A stretch of DNA of 36,470 nucleotides from Rodentibacter heidelbergensis (GTDB taxonomy: Bacteria > Pseudomonadota > Gammaproteobacteria > Enterobacterales > Pasteurellaceae): assembly GCF_002000125.1 (NCBI RefSeq), contig NZ_MLHH01000026.1, forward strand, positions 1 to 36,470, given 5' to 3'. Below, one piece after another: positions 17,912 through 27,266 of this stretch; positions within the stretch are counted from its first letter, which is position 1, and every line of letters starts with the position of its first letter. The notes below the pieces were generated by a model that was not told the DNA's origin, searched no databases, and saw only the letters and a list, made by a program, of their open reading frames with translations. Position numbers and translations under genes: made by a program.

Positions 17912-19834
17912 TTAAATTGTTTTTAAAAATTCAATCACTTTCGTTAAATCTCTTGTCCGCTTTGCTTGTGGCAGACTTTGTAAAAAAATTTGTCCATAAG
18001 GACGCATCACTAAGCGATTATCACAAATCATCACCACACCTCGATCGCTAACATCCCGAATTAATCGCCCTACCCCTTGTTTTAAGGTAATCACCGCTTC
18101 CGGAATTTGGATATCATTGAAAGGCTCCCCACCTTGCAAACGGCAATCCTCAATACGGGCTTTTAATAGCGGTTCATCGGGCGAGGTAAAAGGCAGTTTA
18201 TCAATAATCACAAGGGATAACGCATCGCCACGCACATCAACCCCTTCCCAAAAGCTGGATGTTGCCACCAATACGCTGTGTTCTTCGTTGATAAATTGTG
18301 ATAAAAGGGCGGTTTTTGAGCTTTCTCCCTGTAATAAAACAGAGAGTTGGCTCTGTTCACGAAAATACTCCGCAAGACTTCGCATCATCGAATAAGAGGT
18401 GCAAAGCACAAAACAACGTCCTTGGTTGGCTTCGATCACAGGCAACAGCATCTTTCCCAATTCTGCTTGTGTATTCGCACGATTGGTAGGGGGCAAATAG
18501 CGGGGCACGCAAAGCAGCGCTTGATCCGCATAATTAAAGGGGCTTTGCAAAATCAGTTGTTGGGCATTTTCGATACCAAGCCGATGACAAAAATAATCAA
18601 ATTTCCCGCCCACTTCTAAGGTGGCGGAAGTAAAGATCCAAGCCGCTTGTTTGGCTTTTAATTGCTCACCAAATTTATCCGCAACCGTCAAAGGCGTGAT
18701 ATGCAAAGCAAACTGGCGGGCAAAGGTTTCATACCAGTAGCAATAACCGGTACGTTCCGTTTCAAGTAACCGTTGTAAATGGGCTTTCAGGTTTTCTGCC
18801 CGTTCAAAAAGGTGATCCAAATTTTGCGAGCGACCTAATGCTAATTTCATCACTTCAGTTAAAAAAGCCAATTTTTCAACCAAAATTTGATAGGCTTTTT
18901 CTACCGCCGGTTGTCTGAATATTTCACGCCAATTTCCACGTTGGTTTCCCTCGCCCAATAACAGGCGAAAATCCTGTACGATTTTTTGTAGGTTGTCTGC
19001 AGCATTGCCAAGCTGTTTCAGATCTTTTAATTCTGTGCGATAGACAATATGGATATCTTTACAAAGGTCAAAAAATTGGCGGGAACTGACCGATTGTCCA
19101 AAATATTGGCTTGCAATATCCGGCAATTGGTGAGCTTCATCAAAAATAATATTTTCCGCCTGTGGAATAAGCTCACCAAAACCCGTTTCTTTTACCGCCA
19201 TATCCGCAAAAAATAAATGATGATTCACCACCACCACATCGGCTTGCAATGCCTTTTTACGGGCAAGCGCCACATAGCAATCCCCATAATTCGGGCAATC
19301 TGTTCCTAAACAACTTTCTGCCGTACTGGTTAATTGAGATAAAATCGGGCTGTCTTCTGCAAGATCGGGACATTCCGATAAATCGCCGGTTTGCGTTGAG
19401 GTGTTCCATTGACGCACTTTAAATAAATCTGCCAATACGGATTTATCGCCTAACACGCCTTGTGCAATAAGCTGTTCTAAACGCTCTAAACATAAATAAT
19501 TTGCCCGACCTTTCAATAAGGCGGTTTTGCCGGTGTAATTAAGGGCTTGCTTGATGGTTGGCAGGTCTCGTTTAAACAGTTGATCCTGTAAATTTTTAGA
19601 CCCTGTTGAAATGATCGTTTTTTTACCGGAAAGCAAGGCAGGAGCAAGATAAGCAAAGGTTTTACCGGTACCGGTTCCGGCATCTACCACTAATGATGTT
19701 TTCTCTGCTAAAGCCCCTTCCACCGCAATAGCCATTTCCAATTGTGCTGCTCGTGGACGAAAATCTTTAATCTGTTGTGTTAATGCGCCATTTTCAGCAA
19801 AAACATCAATTACCTTAGCCATAATATGAATCAT
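17912..19834 (-). CDS. yoaA: DinG/XPD-family iron-sulfur DNA helicase YoaA
   Basis: YoaA is a 5'-to-3' superfamily 2 helicase that in E. coli works with the HolC (chi) subunit to repair stalled forks. The 640-residue protein has Walker A DAGTGTGKT (51-59) and DEAH (232-235). Four Fe-S cluster cysteines lie at 115, 175, 180 and 186 (NYLCLERL, ESCLGTDCPNYGDC). The C-terminal helicase motifs include SSFWEGVDVRGD and QGVGRLIRD. Two in-frame ATGs are possible, at 19834 and 19822. GAGGGA abuts the first and is about 12 nt from the second, so the N-terminus is uncertain by four residues. It heads the yoaA-tsaB-slp(-fadD) run. Confidence 0.93.
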   Translation of the reverse strand: MIHIMAKVIDVFAENGALTQQIKDFRPRAAQLEMAIAVEGALAEKTSLVVDAGTGTGKTFAYLAPALLSGKKTIISTGSKNLQDQLFKRDLPTIKQALNYTGKTALLKGRANYLCLERLEQLIAQGVLGDKSVLADLFKVRQWNTSTQTGDLSECPDLAEDSPILSQLTSTAESCLGTDCPNYGDCYVALARKKALQADVVVVNHHLFFADMAVKETGFGELIPQAENIIFDEAHQLPDIASQYFGQSVSSRQFFDLCKDIHIVYRTELKDLKQLGNAADNLQKIVQDFRLLLGEGNQRGNWREIFRQPAVEKAYQILVEKLAFLTEVMKLALGRSQNLDHLFERAENLKAHLQRLLETERTGYCYWYETFARQFALHITPLTVADKFGEQLKAKQAAWIFTSATLEVGGKFDYFCHRLGIENAQQLILQSPFNYADQALLCVPRYLPPTNRANTQAELGKMLLPVIEANQGRCFVLCTSYSMMRSLAEYFREQSQLSVLLQGESSKTALLSQFINEEHSVLVATSSFWEGVDVRGDALSLVIIDKLPFTSPDEPLLKARIEDCRLQGGEPFNDIQIPEAVITLKQGVGRLIRDVSDRGVVMICDNRLVMRPYGQIFLQSLPQAKRTRDLTKVIEFLKTI

Positions 19835-19949
19835 TCCCTCTTATGTTGCCGTAGTGTAGCAAAATTAGGGAAGGGATTAAATCAACCCAGGATAAAATGA
19901 AATAAAAATTGACCGCACTTTAAATGACATAGCAGGCTTTCCCTATAAA

Positions 19950-19975
19950 AAATGCTCATCAAAAGATGAGCATTT
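19950..19975 (-). terminator. terminator of the exported-protein pair
   Basis: AAATGCTCATC (19950-19960) and GATGAGCATTT (19965-19975) form an 11-bp stem with an AAAA loop. On the minus strand it is followed by TTTAT. It separates this pair from yoaA. Confidence 0.85.
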
Positions 19976-19989
19976 CTTCATCAATTATA

Positions 19990-20292
19990 TTACCAATGGT
20001 GGTGATGATATCCCCGATAATAACCAAAACCCACGCTAGGGACGATGGCAACCGGCGCCCGTTGATATTTCACTTTTTGAACGCTATCGCTGGCATTCAT
20101 TTTGATTGGATCATCCATTTCATTGGCGACCCTTGCTTTTTGCGCTGCGCTAACGGTTCTTCCTGAAGCAACCTGTGCCTGATATTCTTGTACCGTTTTC
20201 ATATCATAAATACCACTATCTTGTGAGGTGGGTTGCTGAGCGCTACAAGCCATCAAAAAGAAGGCCGGCAGTGTGATAAATAATTTTTTCAT
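19990..20292 (-). CDS. small lipoprotein of unknown function with a His-rich C-terminus
   Basis: I do not recognise this family. The 100-residue product has a lipoprotein signal, MKKLFITLPAFFLMAC, with the lipid-bearing Cys at 16 and Ser at +2, which favours outer-membrane sorting. The mature part is polar and probably helical (TVQEYQAQVASGRTVSAAQKARVANEM), followed by a basic segment and a tail GFGYYRGYHHHHW that could bind metal or heme. Its ATG overlaps the stop of the upstream gene (ATGA), so the two are translationally coupled and probably work together. An 11-bp-stem terminator follows. The two genes read co-directionally with the ccm operon. Coding status is well supported by the signal peptide and coupling; the function is unknown. 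Confidence 0.75.
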   Translation of the reverse strand: MKKLFITLPAFFLMACSAQQPTSQDSGIYDMKTVQEYQAQVASGRTVSAAQKARVANEMDDPIKMNASDSVQKVKYQRAPVAIVPSVGFGYYRGYHHHHW

Positions 20293-20861
20293 TTTTTACC
20301 CGGTTTACAAATTGTTTTATCTAAAAGTTCTTTTCCACTATAAACGTTATCCTTAACGATATCTTTTGTCTTCGTCATTTCCCGTTGACGAATTTCCTGC
20401 TCCAATTGCGGATTTTTAATTGCATAAACCGGGACATATTGCATATTATCCGAACCACGTTCCCGATAAATTGATGCACCGGTAATGCCACCATAATATT
20501 GGCTGTCATCGCCTTGGTTGATATAGTGATTGGTAAAATTGGTAAAATCCACCCCGTAATCGCCGTCAAACCCTCTACAAATACCGGCTGCAGATAAATA
20601 AACACTGCGTGAGGCCGATTCTTCATTCACCGTATAAACCTCAAACTCAATGCTGTTTCCCAAATCTTTCGCATCTTGCGTTGAGGTATCCGGTGCTAAA
20701 GTGCGCTGCTCCGTCATTTCCACATAACGCACCACATTAGAATGGATACGCCCATCCGTTTCATCGGCTACCCTCTCGGCACTAACATGAGCGGAAAGAG
20801 AAGAAAACAACAAAATCGAAAGAGATAAAAAATAATCTTTTAATTGTTTACGATGATACAT
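20289..20861 (-). CDS. exported periplasmic protein of unknown function
   Basis: I do not recognise this family. From the ATG at 20861 the product has 190 residues, with a Sec signal peptide ending HVSA before ER (cleavage after residue 28). AGGGA is 7 nt before this ATG. Two ATGs six and five codons upstream lack a ribosome-binding site at proper spacing. The mature part is acidic then basic and has only two cysteines, in SAAGICRGFDG and LDKTICKPGKK, so one disulfide is possible. A Gly/Tyr/Asp-rich middle (FTNHYINQGDDSQYYGGITG) and a charged helical C-terminal third follow. It overlaps the downstream lipoprotein gene by 4 bp and lies 179 bp from ccmI. Confidence 0.75.
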   Translation of the reverse strand: MYHRKQLKDYFLSLSILLFSSLSAHVSAERVADETDGRIHSNVVRYVEMTEQRTLAPDTSTQDAKDLGNSIEFEVYTVNEESASRSVYLSAAGICRGFDGDYGVDFTNFTNHYINQGDDSQYYGGITGASIYRERGSDNMQYVPVYAIKNPQLEQEIRQREMTKTKDIVKDNVYSGKELLDKTICKPGKK

Positions 20862-20901
20862 ATGGCTTCCCTTCATCATCTGTAATACTCAATAAGTTAT
20901 A

Positions 20902-20918
20902 CCGATAAATCATATCGG
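20902..20918. promoter_or_regulatory. dyad upstream of the exported-protein pair
   Basis: CCGATA (20902-20907) and TATCGG (20913-20918) are a perfect dyad directly upstream of a possible minus-strand -10 (TATAAC). It is either a repressor operator or a short stem. The protein that might bind it is not identified. Confidence 0.4.
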
Positions 20919-21040
20919 CATATTTTGGGCAAGTTTACTTTATTTGGGTTAATTCATCAACTTGGAAAAATTCCCCCTCCACTGATTTCGATTTCTCTTT
21001 CCTTTATAGATAATACTTAGGGTGTCAATTTAAAGACTGA

Positions 21041-21958
21041 CTAATTTTTATTCGGTGTAATGCTTTTTGATTTTTCTTCCTGCTGGCTTTCTAAAGCATC
21101 TCGTGCTGCCCGAATACTTTTTTCAATCAATGGGATACGTTCATCATCTTTTGGCATTAAGCGTAGCATCATCGCCCACGTCACCGCTGCCATTTTATAA
21201 TCTTCCGTTTCAAAATAACGAAATGCCAGCAAACTGAGGGCTTCAATATTGCTATGATCCTGACGAATGACCTCACGCAATAAATCGCCCCCTTTGAGTT
21301 TATCGGTGGCATCATCAGAAAACATTAATACCCGTGCATAACCTAATTTATATTGCACATTTTCCGGCTCAAGCTGATTGGCTTTCTGATAGCTATCAAA
21401 GGCTAAACGGGCATTGCCCAAATTCATTCCGATTTGTCCCAGTAACCACCATTTTTTCGCATCGGTTGGATTGTTTTGTAAATCAATACGAAGTGCGGTA
21501 GAAAATTGTTGCATTTCCTCATCAGAAAGCGGATGGGTATTTTCTTCTTTTATGCGCTCATAAAAATAAGGCAATTTTTCATAAGTTTGCGTGAGCATAG
21601 ATTCTGCCTGCCAAGAACCCACCATAAAATAGCTGGTACCGGCAACAATCCCCATTGCTAAAAGGCCGCATGCAAACCAAATTTTCCCGTAAGATGTTGC
21701 TTCTTCTTTGCTTTTTTCTTCTTGATGAGGCACATCATCCAATAAATTTTTTTGTAATTCTTGTTTGAGCACACCTAAATTTTCCACCAATCCCTGTGCA
21801 TTATCTTGCTCAATTTCTTGCAGGCGTGAAAAATACAAGGCTTTATTGAGTTCATCACGATTCTGTCCATCTCTTACTTTAAATTGGCGTAACAAAGGAT
21901 AAAAACAAATCAATGCCACAACCAATGTCAGCAGAAGGAAGCTTACTAACAAATTCAT
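21041..21958 (-). CDS. ccmI: cytochrome c maturation TPR protein CcmI
   Basis: CcmI holds apocytochrome c C-termini and delivers them to the CcmF-CcmH heme ligation module. The 305-residue protein has two membrane helices (about 3-22 and 92-113) flanking a cytoplasmic leucine-rich loop, then periplasmic TPR repeats (for example NARLAFDSYQKANQLEPENVQYKLG). In E. coli the same segment is fused to the C-terminus of CcmH; here it is a separate gene starting directly after the ccmH stop with no gap. It is the last gene of the ccm operon. No clear hairpin terminator follows it. An uptake signal is at 21491-21499. Confidence 0.9.
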   Translation of the reverse strand: MNLLVSFLLLTLVVALICFYPLLRQFKVRDGQNRDELNKALYFSRLQEIEQDNAQGLVENLGVLKQELQKNLLDDVPHQEEKSKEEATSYGKIWFACGLLAMGIVAGTSYFMVGSWQAESMLTQTYEKLPYFYERIKEENTHPLSDEEMQQFSTALRIDLQNNPTDAKKWWLLGQIGMNLGNARLAFDSYQKANQLEPENVQYKLGYARVLMFSDDATDKLKGGDLLREVIRQDHSNIEALSLLAFRYFETEDYKMAAVTWAMMLRLMPKDDERIPLIEKSIRAARDALESQQEEKSKSITPNKN

Positions 21959-22492
21959 TTAGTTATCCTTTTGTTTTAGTAATTCTGTCAAACGGGTATT
22001 TTCTTCTTCCGTTAAACCCGGCTCAGAGGCTTTCACAAATTGGGCTTTCGGTTTGCGTTTTAACAAGAAGAAAAGACCAAATAACACCGAGAGTAAAGGG
22101 GCTATCCATAAAATTAAGGTGCTTTTCGTCATCGGTGGATCATAGGTAACAAAGTGGCCATAGCGTGCCACCATGTAGTCCACAATCTCTTCTTTCGATT
22201 TCCCCTCTTTGAGCAAATCAAACACTTTTGTACGCATATCTACCGCAATGCTTGCATTGGAATCGGCAATGTTATTATTTTGACATTGAGGACAACGCAA
22301 GGATTGGGTGAGTTGATGGTAATCTGTTTCTTGTGCCGTTGAACTAAAATTTAACGCATCAATCGCCGAAAATGCCAAGCTACTGAACAAAAGTGCGGTC
22401 AAAAAAAACAGCGTTTTTTGAACCTTGCTTCTGACAACATTAACAAAGCCATCAATCATCATTTCCAACATGCTAAACACCCGTTTTTTCAT
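21959..22492 (-). CDS. ccmH: cytochrome c maturation thiol-reductase subunit CcmH
   Basis: CcmH keeps the apocytochrome CXXCH thiols reduced for heme attachment. The redox motif LRCPQCQ is at 65-71 (C67, C70). It is followed by the three-helix periplasmic domain (KEEIVDYMVARYGHFVTYDPP) and one membrane anchor (about 125-144). The first ATG forms TAATG with the ccmG stop, so the start at 22492 is supported by coupling. It leaves an unusually long N-terminal region of about 27 residues before the signal-peptide hydrophobic core. Internal Met8, Met11 or Met12 starts remain possible. An uptake signal is at 22391-22399. Confidence 0.92.
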   Translation of the reverse strand: MKKRVFSMLEMMIDGFVNVVRSKVQKTLFFLTALLFSSLAFSAIDALNFSSTAQETDYHQLTQSLRCPQCQNNNIADSNASIAVDMRTKVFDLLKEGKSKEEIVDYMVARYGHFVTYDPPMTKSTLILWIAPLLSVLFGLFFLLKRKPKAQFVKASEPGLTEEENTRLTELLKQKDN

Positions 22493-23037
22493 TATTGTTG
22501 CTCCGAGAGTTTGTCATAAATCGGCTTTAAGGTTTCTGTCCAGACTTTTTCATTCACATCTCCCGCTAAACGGTAATGAATAATACCTTTACCATCCACA
22601 ATAAAGGTTTCCGGTGCACCATATACCCCTAAATCTAAACCGAAAGATCCTTTTTCATCTTTCAATACCACCTGATAAGGATTGCCCAAATCTTTCAGCC
22701 ATTTTATCGCCTTGGAAGATTCATCTTTATAATCCAAACCAATAATGATTACGCCCTGTTGAGCGAGTTTATTTAAAAATTGATGTTCGGCATAACAGGT
22801 CGGACACCAAGTCGCCCACACATTTAACAACAAGGGCTTGCCCTGTTGAAACAATGTCTTATCGTAAGTTTTGTTGTCAAAAAGATCTGTTAGCGCCTTC
22901 TCCGGAACCGGTTTTCCAACTAAAGCCGATTCTAAGGCTTTAATATCCTCACCTTGTGCATTGCGATTCAATTGCACTAAAAAGGCCACTGCCACAATTA
23001 AAAAGAGAACAAGAGGAATAAATAATTTCTTTTTCAT
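22492..23037 (-). CDS. ccmG: periplasmic thioredoxin-like protein CcmG/DsbE
   Basis: CcmG is a membrane-anchored thioredoxin that reduces apocytochrome c and CcmH in the periplasm, fed by DsbD/CcdA. It has 181 residues, an uncleaved N-terminal anchor (about 5-22), and the active site WCPTC at 77-81. The GAPETFIVD cis-Pro region (YGAPETF) follows. CcmF is 41 bp upstream and ccmH overlaps by one base. An uptake signal fills the gap to ccmF at 23043-23051. Confidence 0.95.
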   Translation of the reverse strand: MKKKLFIPLVLFLIVAVAFLVQLNRNAQGEDIKALESALVGKPVPEKALTDLFDNKTYDKTLFQQGKPLLLNVWATWCPTCYAEHQFLNKLAQQGVIIIGLDYKDESSKAIKWLKDLGNPYQVVLKDEKGSFGLDLGVYGAPETFIVDGKGIIHYRLAGDVNEKVWTETLKPIYDKLSEQQ

Positions 23038-23078
23038 TTTCTACCGCACTTTTAATGAGTACAACCTGCACTCAATGA

Positions 23079-25025
23079 TTATTTTTTCAGTAATAAACCA
23101 AACCGATAACGGCGATCAAACATACACAATAATCCGCCTAATGCCATAAATAGTCCGCCGATCCAAATCCAACGGATAAAAGGCTTGTAATATAAACGCA
23201 GCGCCCAAGAATGATCATCCAATTTTTCACCTAACGCCACATAGAGATCCCGTGTTAATCCGCCATTAATGGCCGCCTCCGTCATGGACATTCGGCTTAC
23301 AGTATAAAAGCGTTTTTCAGCAAATAAGGTGCCTTCCGGTTTACCGTCTTTGGTAATGTCAATTTGTGCTTTTCCCCCAATATAATTTGGGCCATTGGCA
23401 TCACTTACCCCGACAAATTTGAAATCATAATGCCCAATTTGCGCCGAATCCCCCACGGTCATACGAACATCACGTTCTACACTGAAATTTTGGCTAAAGG
23501 CAATGCCCCATACTGTCATCGCCACGCCTAAATGTGCTAATACCATTCCCCAATGAGAACGGGAAAGTTTACGAATACCGACAAAAAAGCGTTCTCGATG
23601 GGTGGCTCGTTGTTGCAGTTCATAAAGCGCCAACAATACGATGATAACCGTCATCATCGCCCCCAGCACGGCGCTTACGGTGATCTTATCTTGCAACAGA
23701 TAAGGCAAAGCAAAGCCAGCAATCGCCATCACAATCAGGCTGATAATCACAGGGGTGCGGATTGCCGAAAATTGATCCCTACGCCATTTTACAAGGGGGC
23801 CAATTCCTAATAAGAGAGCAAATGGCGTCATTATCACCAAAAACATTTGATCAAAAAACGGTGCACCAATAGAAATCGTGCCTAAGCCAAGTTGTTTATG
23901 CACAAGCGGCAGTAATGTGCCTAAAAACACCACACAAAGTGCGGTCATTAAAAGGATATTATTTAACAACAACAGGGTTTCACGGGAATATCGCTCTGCA
24001 TTATCTCGAGAGCGAATTTGGTTACCCTTATAAGCATAAAGCGCCAAAGAGCCCCCAATCACCACCACCAAATAAGCCAAAATATAAAGCCCACGGGTCG
24101 GGTCAGAGGCAAAGGCGTGAACGGATACCAAAATTCCTGAACGCACTAAAAATGTGCCAAGCAAACAAAGGGAAAATGCCAAAATCGCGAGCAATACCGT
24201 CCAAGCTTTAAACGCCCCCCGTTTTTCGGTCACCGCAAGGGAGTGAATTAACGCCGTACCGGCTAACCAAGGCATAAAAGAGGAATTTTCAACGGGATCC
24301 CAAAACCACCAGCCTCCCCAGCCAAGTTCGTAATAAGCCCACCAAGAACCCAATACAATCCCGAGCGTTAAAAATACCCAAGCTGCCATCGTCCAAGGTC
24401 GTGACCAACGAGCCCAAGCAGAATCCAGTTTACCTGTCATCAGTGAAGCAATCGCAAAGGCAAAGGCGACAGAAAAGCCCACATAGCCCATATAAAGCAA
24501 TGGAGGATGAAAAATTAACCCAATATCCTGCAACATCGGATTTAATTCTTTACCATCTACCGGGAAATCAGGAAAGGTTCGAGTAAAGGGATTGGAAGTG
24601 AACAACACAAACAACACAAAGCCTACACTAATGATTCCCATAATCCCCAATACACGGGCTACTGCCTCTTGAGGCAAATGTTTACTGAATAATGCCACTG
24701 CGGCAGACCATAGAGTTAAAAGCCAAATCCAAAGCAATAGTGAACCTTCGTGCGATCCCCAAACGGCAGAAAGTCGATAATAAATGGGCAGCGTACTATT
24801 AGAATTATTCACCACATATTGCACAGTAAAATCATTGACGGCAAATAAGTAAAATAACGCAACAAAGGCAATCGTTAGACCGGCAAATAACCCGTAGGTC
24901 ATTGGACGAGCCAATGCCATTAATCGCACATTGCCTTTTTCTGCTCCCCATAAAGGGAAAATAGCCAACATAAGCGACACCCCAAGGCTTAGGGCAAGCG
25001 CATAATTTCCTATTTCAGCAATCAT
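23079..25025 (-). CDS. ccmF: heme lyase subunit CcmF
   Basis: CcmF takes heme from holo-CcmE and, with CcmH and CcmI, attaches it to apocytochrome c. The 648-residue protein is a polytopic inner-membrane protein. Its tryptophan-rich WWD domain, [19 protein letters not shown], is at 235-253, and conserved histidines are near it (H173 in IFHPPLLY, H261 in ALIHSLA). A periplasmic loop follows the later helices ([19 protein letters not shown]). Its ATG overlaps the ccmE stop (ATGA). Length and topology match E. coli CcmF. An uptake signal is at 23937-23945. Confidence 0.97.
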   Translation of the reverse strand: MIAEIGNYALALSLGVSLMLAIFPLWGAEKGNVRLMALARPMTYGLFAGLTIAFVALFYLFAVNDFTVQYVVNNSNSTLPIYYRLSAVWGSHEGSLLLWIWLLTLWSAAVALFSKHLPQEAVARVLGIMGIISVGFVLFVLFTSNPFTRTFPDFPVDGKELNPMLQDIGLIFHPPLLYMGYVGFSVAFAFAIASLMTGKLDSAWARWSRPWTMAAWVFLTLGIVLGSWWAYYELGWGGWWFWDPVENSSFMPWLAGTALIHSLAVTEKRGAFKAWTVLLAILAFSLCLLGTFLVRSGILVSVHAFASDPTRGLYILAYLVVVIGGSLALYAYKGNQIRSRDNAERYSRETLLLLNNILLMTALCVVFLGTLLPLVHKQLGLGTISIGAPFFDQMFLVIMTPFALLLGIGPLVKWRRDQFSAIRTPVIISLIVMAIAGFALPYLLQDKITVSAVLGAMMTVIIVLLALYELQQRATHRERFFVGIRKLSRSHWGMVLAHLGVAMTVWGIAFSQNFSVERDVRMTVGDSAQIGHYDFKFVGVSDANGPNYIGGKAQIDITKDGKPEGTLFAEKRFYTVSRMSMTEAAINGGLTRDLYVALGEKLDDHSWALRLYYKPFIRWIWIGGLFMALGGLLCMFDRRYRFGLLLKK

Positions 25026-25546
25026 TTCCCGCCTTCTTGTTTTTCTTGATGATCACGAGCGCTTTCGCCTTTTAGATCGGAAGCATTAACCCCCATTGGC
25101 TGATGCACTTTTTGCATTTTTTCACCCAATTCAGGCGGCACATAGTTTTCATCGTGTTTTGCCAATACTTCTGTTGCCGTTAATACAGTGGGTTCAGTCA
25201 ACACACCTTGTGCCACAATACCCTGCCCTTCACGGAATAAATCCGGCAAAATCCCTTCATATTCCACTGTAATTGCAGGGCCAATATCATTTAAGTCAAA
25301 GCGTACTTTTAGGCTTTTCGGATCACGCTCCACCGTGCCTTCAACCACCATTCCCCCCACTCGGATACGTTGTCCCACTTCCGGTTTTTGGTTTGGATTA
25401 TTCTCTTTTCCTTGAAGTACTTCAGAAGGGGTATAAAACAAATCAATATTTTGGCGTAATGCATACAACATTAACCCACTGGCAATAGCGATGCCAAGTA
25501 CCACAAAAGTTATGATTTTAAGTCGAGATTTACGTCTTGGGTTCAT
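25022..25546 (-). CDS. ccmE: periplasmic heme chaperone CcmE
   Basis: CcmE binds heme covalently in the periplasm and passes it to CcmF. The 174-residue protein has an N-terminal membrane anchor (about 9-30), an OB-fold domain, and the heme-binding motif [12 protein letters not shown]. In this motif H131 is the covalent ligand (E. coli H130) and Y135 the axial one. A flexible charged C-terminal tail follows. Overlaps of 4 bp (ATGA) on both sides, with ccmD and ccmF, show tight coupling. Confidence 0.96.
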   Translation of the reverse strand: MNPRRKSRLKIITFVVLGIAIASGLMLYALRQNIDLFYTPSEVLQGKENNPNQKPEVGQRIRVGGMVVEGTVERDPKSLKVRFDLNDIGPAITVEYEGILPDLFREGQGIVAQGVLTEPTVLTATEVLAKHDENYVPPELGEKMQKVHQPMGVNASDLKGESARDHQEKQEGGK

Positions 25547-25746
25547 AATAAGTTTCCTTTATTGACTTGTTTTAAGCGTGCCTCACGTTGTGTTTCACGT
25601 TGAACATTTCGTAATACGCTTTTTCGTTGTTTAATACTTTGTATAATTAACGCCACAATAGCGATAAAACTGATCCCATAAGAGAGCCACACATAAAAAC
25701 CGTAGCCGCCCATATTGAAAAAATCACTCCAAGTTTGAAAAAACAT
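25543..25746 (-). CDS. ccmD: heme exporter small subunit CcmD
   Basis: CcmD is a small single-span protein that releases holo-CcmE from the CcmABC complex. It has 67 residues: a short N-terminus with [16 protein letters not shown], one membrane helix (about 16-38), and a basic cytoplasmic tail. Position between ccmC and ccmE, the [10 protein letters not shown] motif and the ATGA overlap with ccmE support the call. AAGAGGCAGGA lies just upstream of its ATG. Confidence 0.93.
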   Translation of the reverse strand: MFFQTWSDFFNMGGYGFYVWLSYGISFIAIVALIIQSIKQRKSVLRNVQRETQREARLKQVNKGNLL

Positions 25747-25813
25747 TGCTATTCCTGCCTCTTTTTATCATCGCTTTTCAATTCCACATGTACAACGCCA
25801 AGCTTGCACATGA

Positions 25814-26551
25814 TTACATTTTTTCCGCTAACGCTTTGACCCAAGGGCGTTTTGCCTCTTCTTTGAGTAATTCCACCCGATAGCGAACCAGAGTTAACCA
25901 AATGTATAAGGCTAAAAAGCCAAAGATACATAAAATCAGTGGAATTAACATAGGGGTCGCAATAGACGGTTTTTCAAATTTCGTAATACTTGCCCCTTGG
26001 TGAAGGGTGTTCCACCATTCCACCGAAAAATGGATAATCGGCAAAATCACCACAGTGGTGATACACAAAATTCCCGAAGCCTTTGCCCCAATAGCTCGGT
26101 CGGAAAAAGCAGAATAGAGCGCCAAAATACCAAGATAGAGGAAAAATAAAATCAGCTCAGCAGTTAAACGGGCATCCCATACCCACCAAGTTCCCCACAT
26201 GGGTTTTCCCCAAATTGCCCCGGTAACAAGGGCGAGGAAAGTAAACAATGCACCAATGGGTGCCATGGCAATCATCGCTAAATGCGCTTGTTTGATTTGC
26301 CACACCAATGCCACAACCGCCGCCACTGCCATAGAGCCATAAACGCCCATAGACCAAATGGCAGTGGGAACATGCACATACATAATACGAAAACTATTGC
26401 CTTGTTGATAATCCGCCGGTGCATAAGCCAGCCCCCAAAGGATACCAACCGTCAATAAGAGAAAACTTAACACCGCAAATATCGGGCTTAATTTTCCACA
26501 AAGGTGATATTGCGTTTCCGCTTTCGCATAGGGATGTAACCACTTCCACAT
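25814..26551 (-). CDS. ccmC: heme-handling subunit CcmC
   Basis: CcmC presents heme to CcmE at the periplasmic face. With the ATG at 26551 it has 245 residues, the E. coli length; an upstream in-frame ATG 11 codons earlier adds a Phe/Leu run and is rejected. There are six membrane segments. The WWD domain is WGKPMWGTWWVWDARLT (114-130), and flanking heme-ligand histidines are H60 (MYVHVPTA) and H184 (NTLHQG). It follows ccmB by 45 bp. Confidence 0.95.
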   Translation of the reverse strand: MWKWLHPYAKAETQYHLCGKLSPIFAVLSFLLLTVGILWGLAYAPADYQQGNSFRIMYVHVPTAIWSMGVYGSMAVAAVVALVWQIKQAHLAMIAMAPIGALFTFLALVTGAIWGKPMWGTWWVWDARLTAELILFFLYLGILALYSAFSDRAIGAKASGILCITTVVILPIIHFSVEWWNTLHQGASITKFEKPSIATPMLIPLILCIFGFLALYIWLTLVRYRVELLKEEAKRPWVKALAEKM

Positions 26552-26596
26552 AAAAAAATCCTTCAAAAAAAGAGAAAAAAACAACCGCTCTTTGAG

Positions 26597-27262
26597 CTAA
26601 TTATCTAAACTAATCCGTAATGCCGCAACCACTGCAAAAGGCGATAAGGTGATCGCCCCTGTCATCATTGCGCCCAAAATTGCCAATTGTCCGCCATAAG
26701 GCACGTTTAATCCCGCCGCCTCTAACACGGAAGAGGCAAAAATAAGTACCGGAATAAATAAAGGCACAACAATTAAACTTAGCAATACCCCACCTTTACG
26801 CAACCCCACTGTCAGCGCCACACCAATCGCCCCAATACAACTCAGCACGGGCGTACCAAGAAGCAGTGTCAGCACCAATGCCCACCAAAGATGAACCTCA
26901 AGAGAAAGCAATAAGGCAGCAATGGGTGAAAGCAAAATAAGGGGTAAACCGGTTAACAGCCAATGGGATAATACTTTGGCTAAGGCAGTGAGAACAGGCG
27001 CTTGTGTTGTCAGCATTAATTGTTCAAGTGAACCGTCAATGAAATCATCACGAAATAAACGTTCGAAAGAAAGGAGTGCAGAAAGCAAGGCTGCAACCCA
27101 AGCAATGCCCGGTGCAATACGGGAAAGTAATACGGGATCAGGCCCTATCACAAGGGGAAACAAGGTAATCACAATTAAAAAAAACCACAGCGGATTTAAA
27201 ATCTCCGCCCGCTTACGCATGGCAATTTGTAATTCACGCTTTACGATTTCCCAAAAAATCAT
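26597..27262 (-). CDS. ccmB: heme exporter permease CcmB
   Basis: CcmB is the membrane subunit of the CcmAB ABC transporter, whose ATP use releases holo-CcmE. It has 221 residues with about six membrane segments, begins IFWEIVKRELQIAMRKRAEIL, and contains the family stretch FERLFRDDFIDGSLEQLML. It lies 4 bp downstream of ccmA. The CcmC ATG follows after 45 bp. Confidence 0.95.
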   Translation of the reverse strand: MIFWEIVKRELQIAMRKRAEILNPLWFFLIVITLFPLVIGPDPVLLSRIAPGIAWVAALLSALLSFERLFRDDFIDGSLEQLMLTTQAPVLTALAKVLSHWLLTGLPLILLSPIAALLLSLEVHLWWALVLTLLLGTPVLSCIGAIGVALTVGLRKGGVLLSLIVVPLFIPVLIFASSVLEAAGLNVPYGGQLAILGAMMTGAITLSPFAVVAALRISLDN

Positions 27263-27266
27263 CCGT

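Noticed and set aside
25749-25931. 60-codon frame between ccmC and ccmD
   Set aside because: It overlaps the ccmC C-terminus in another frame and shows no ccm-like feature.
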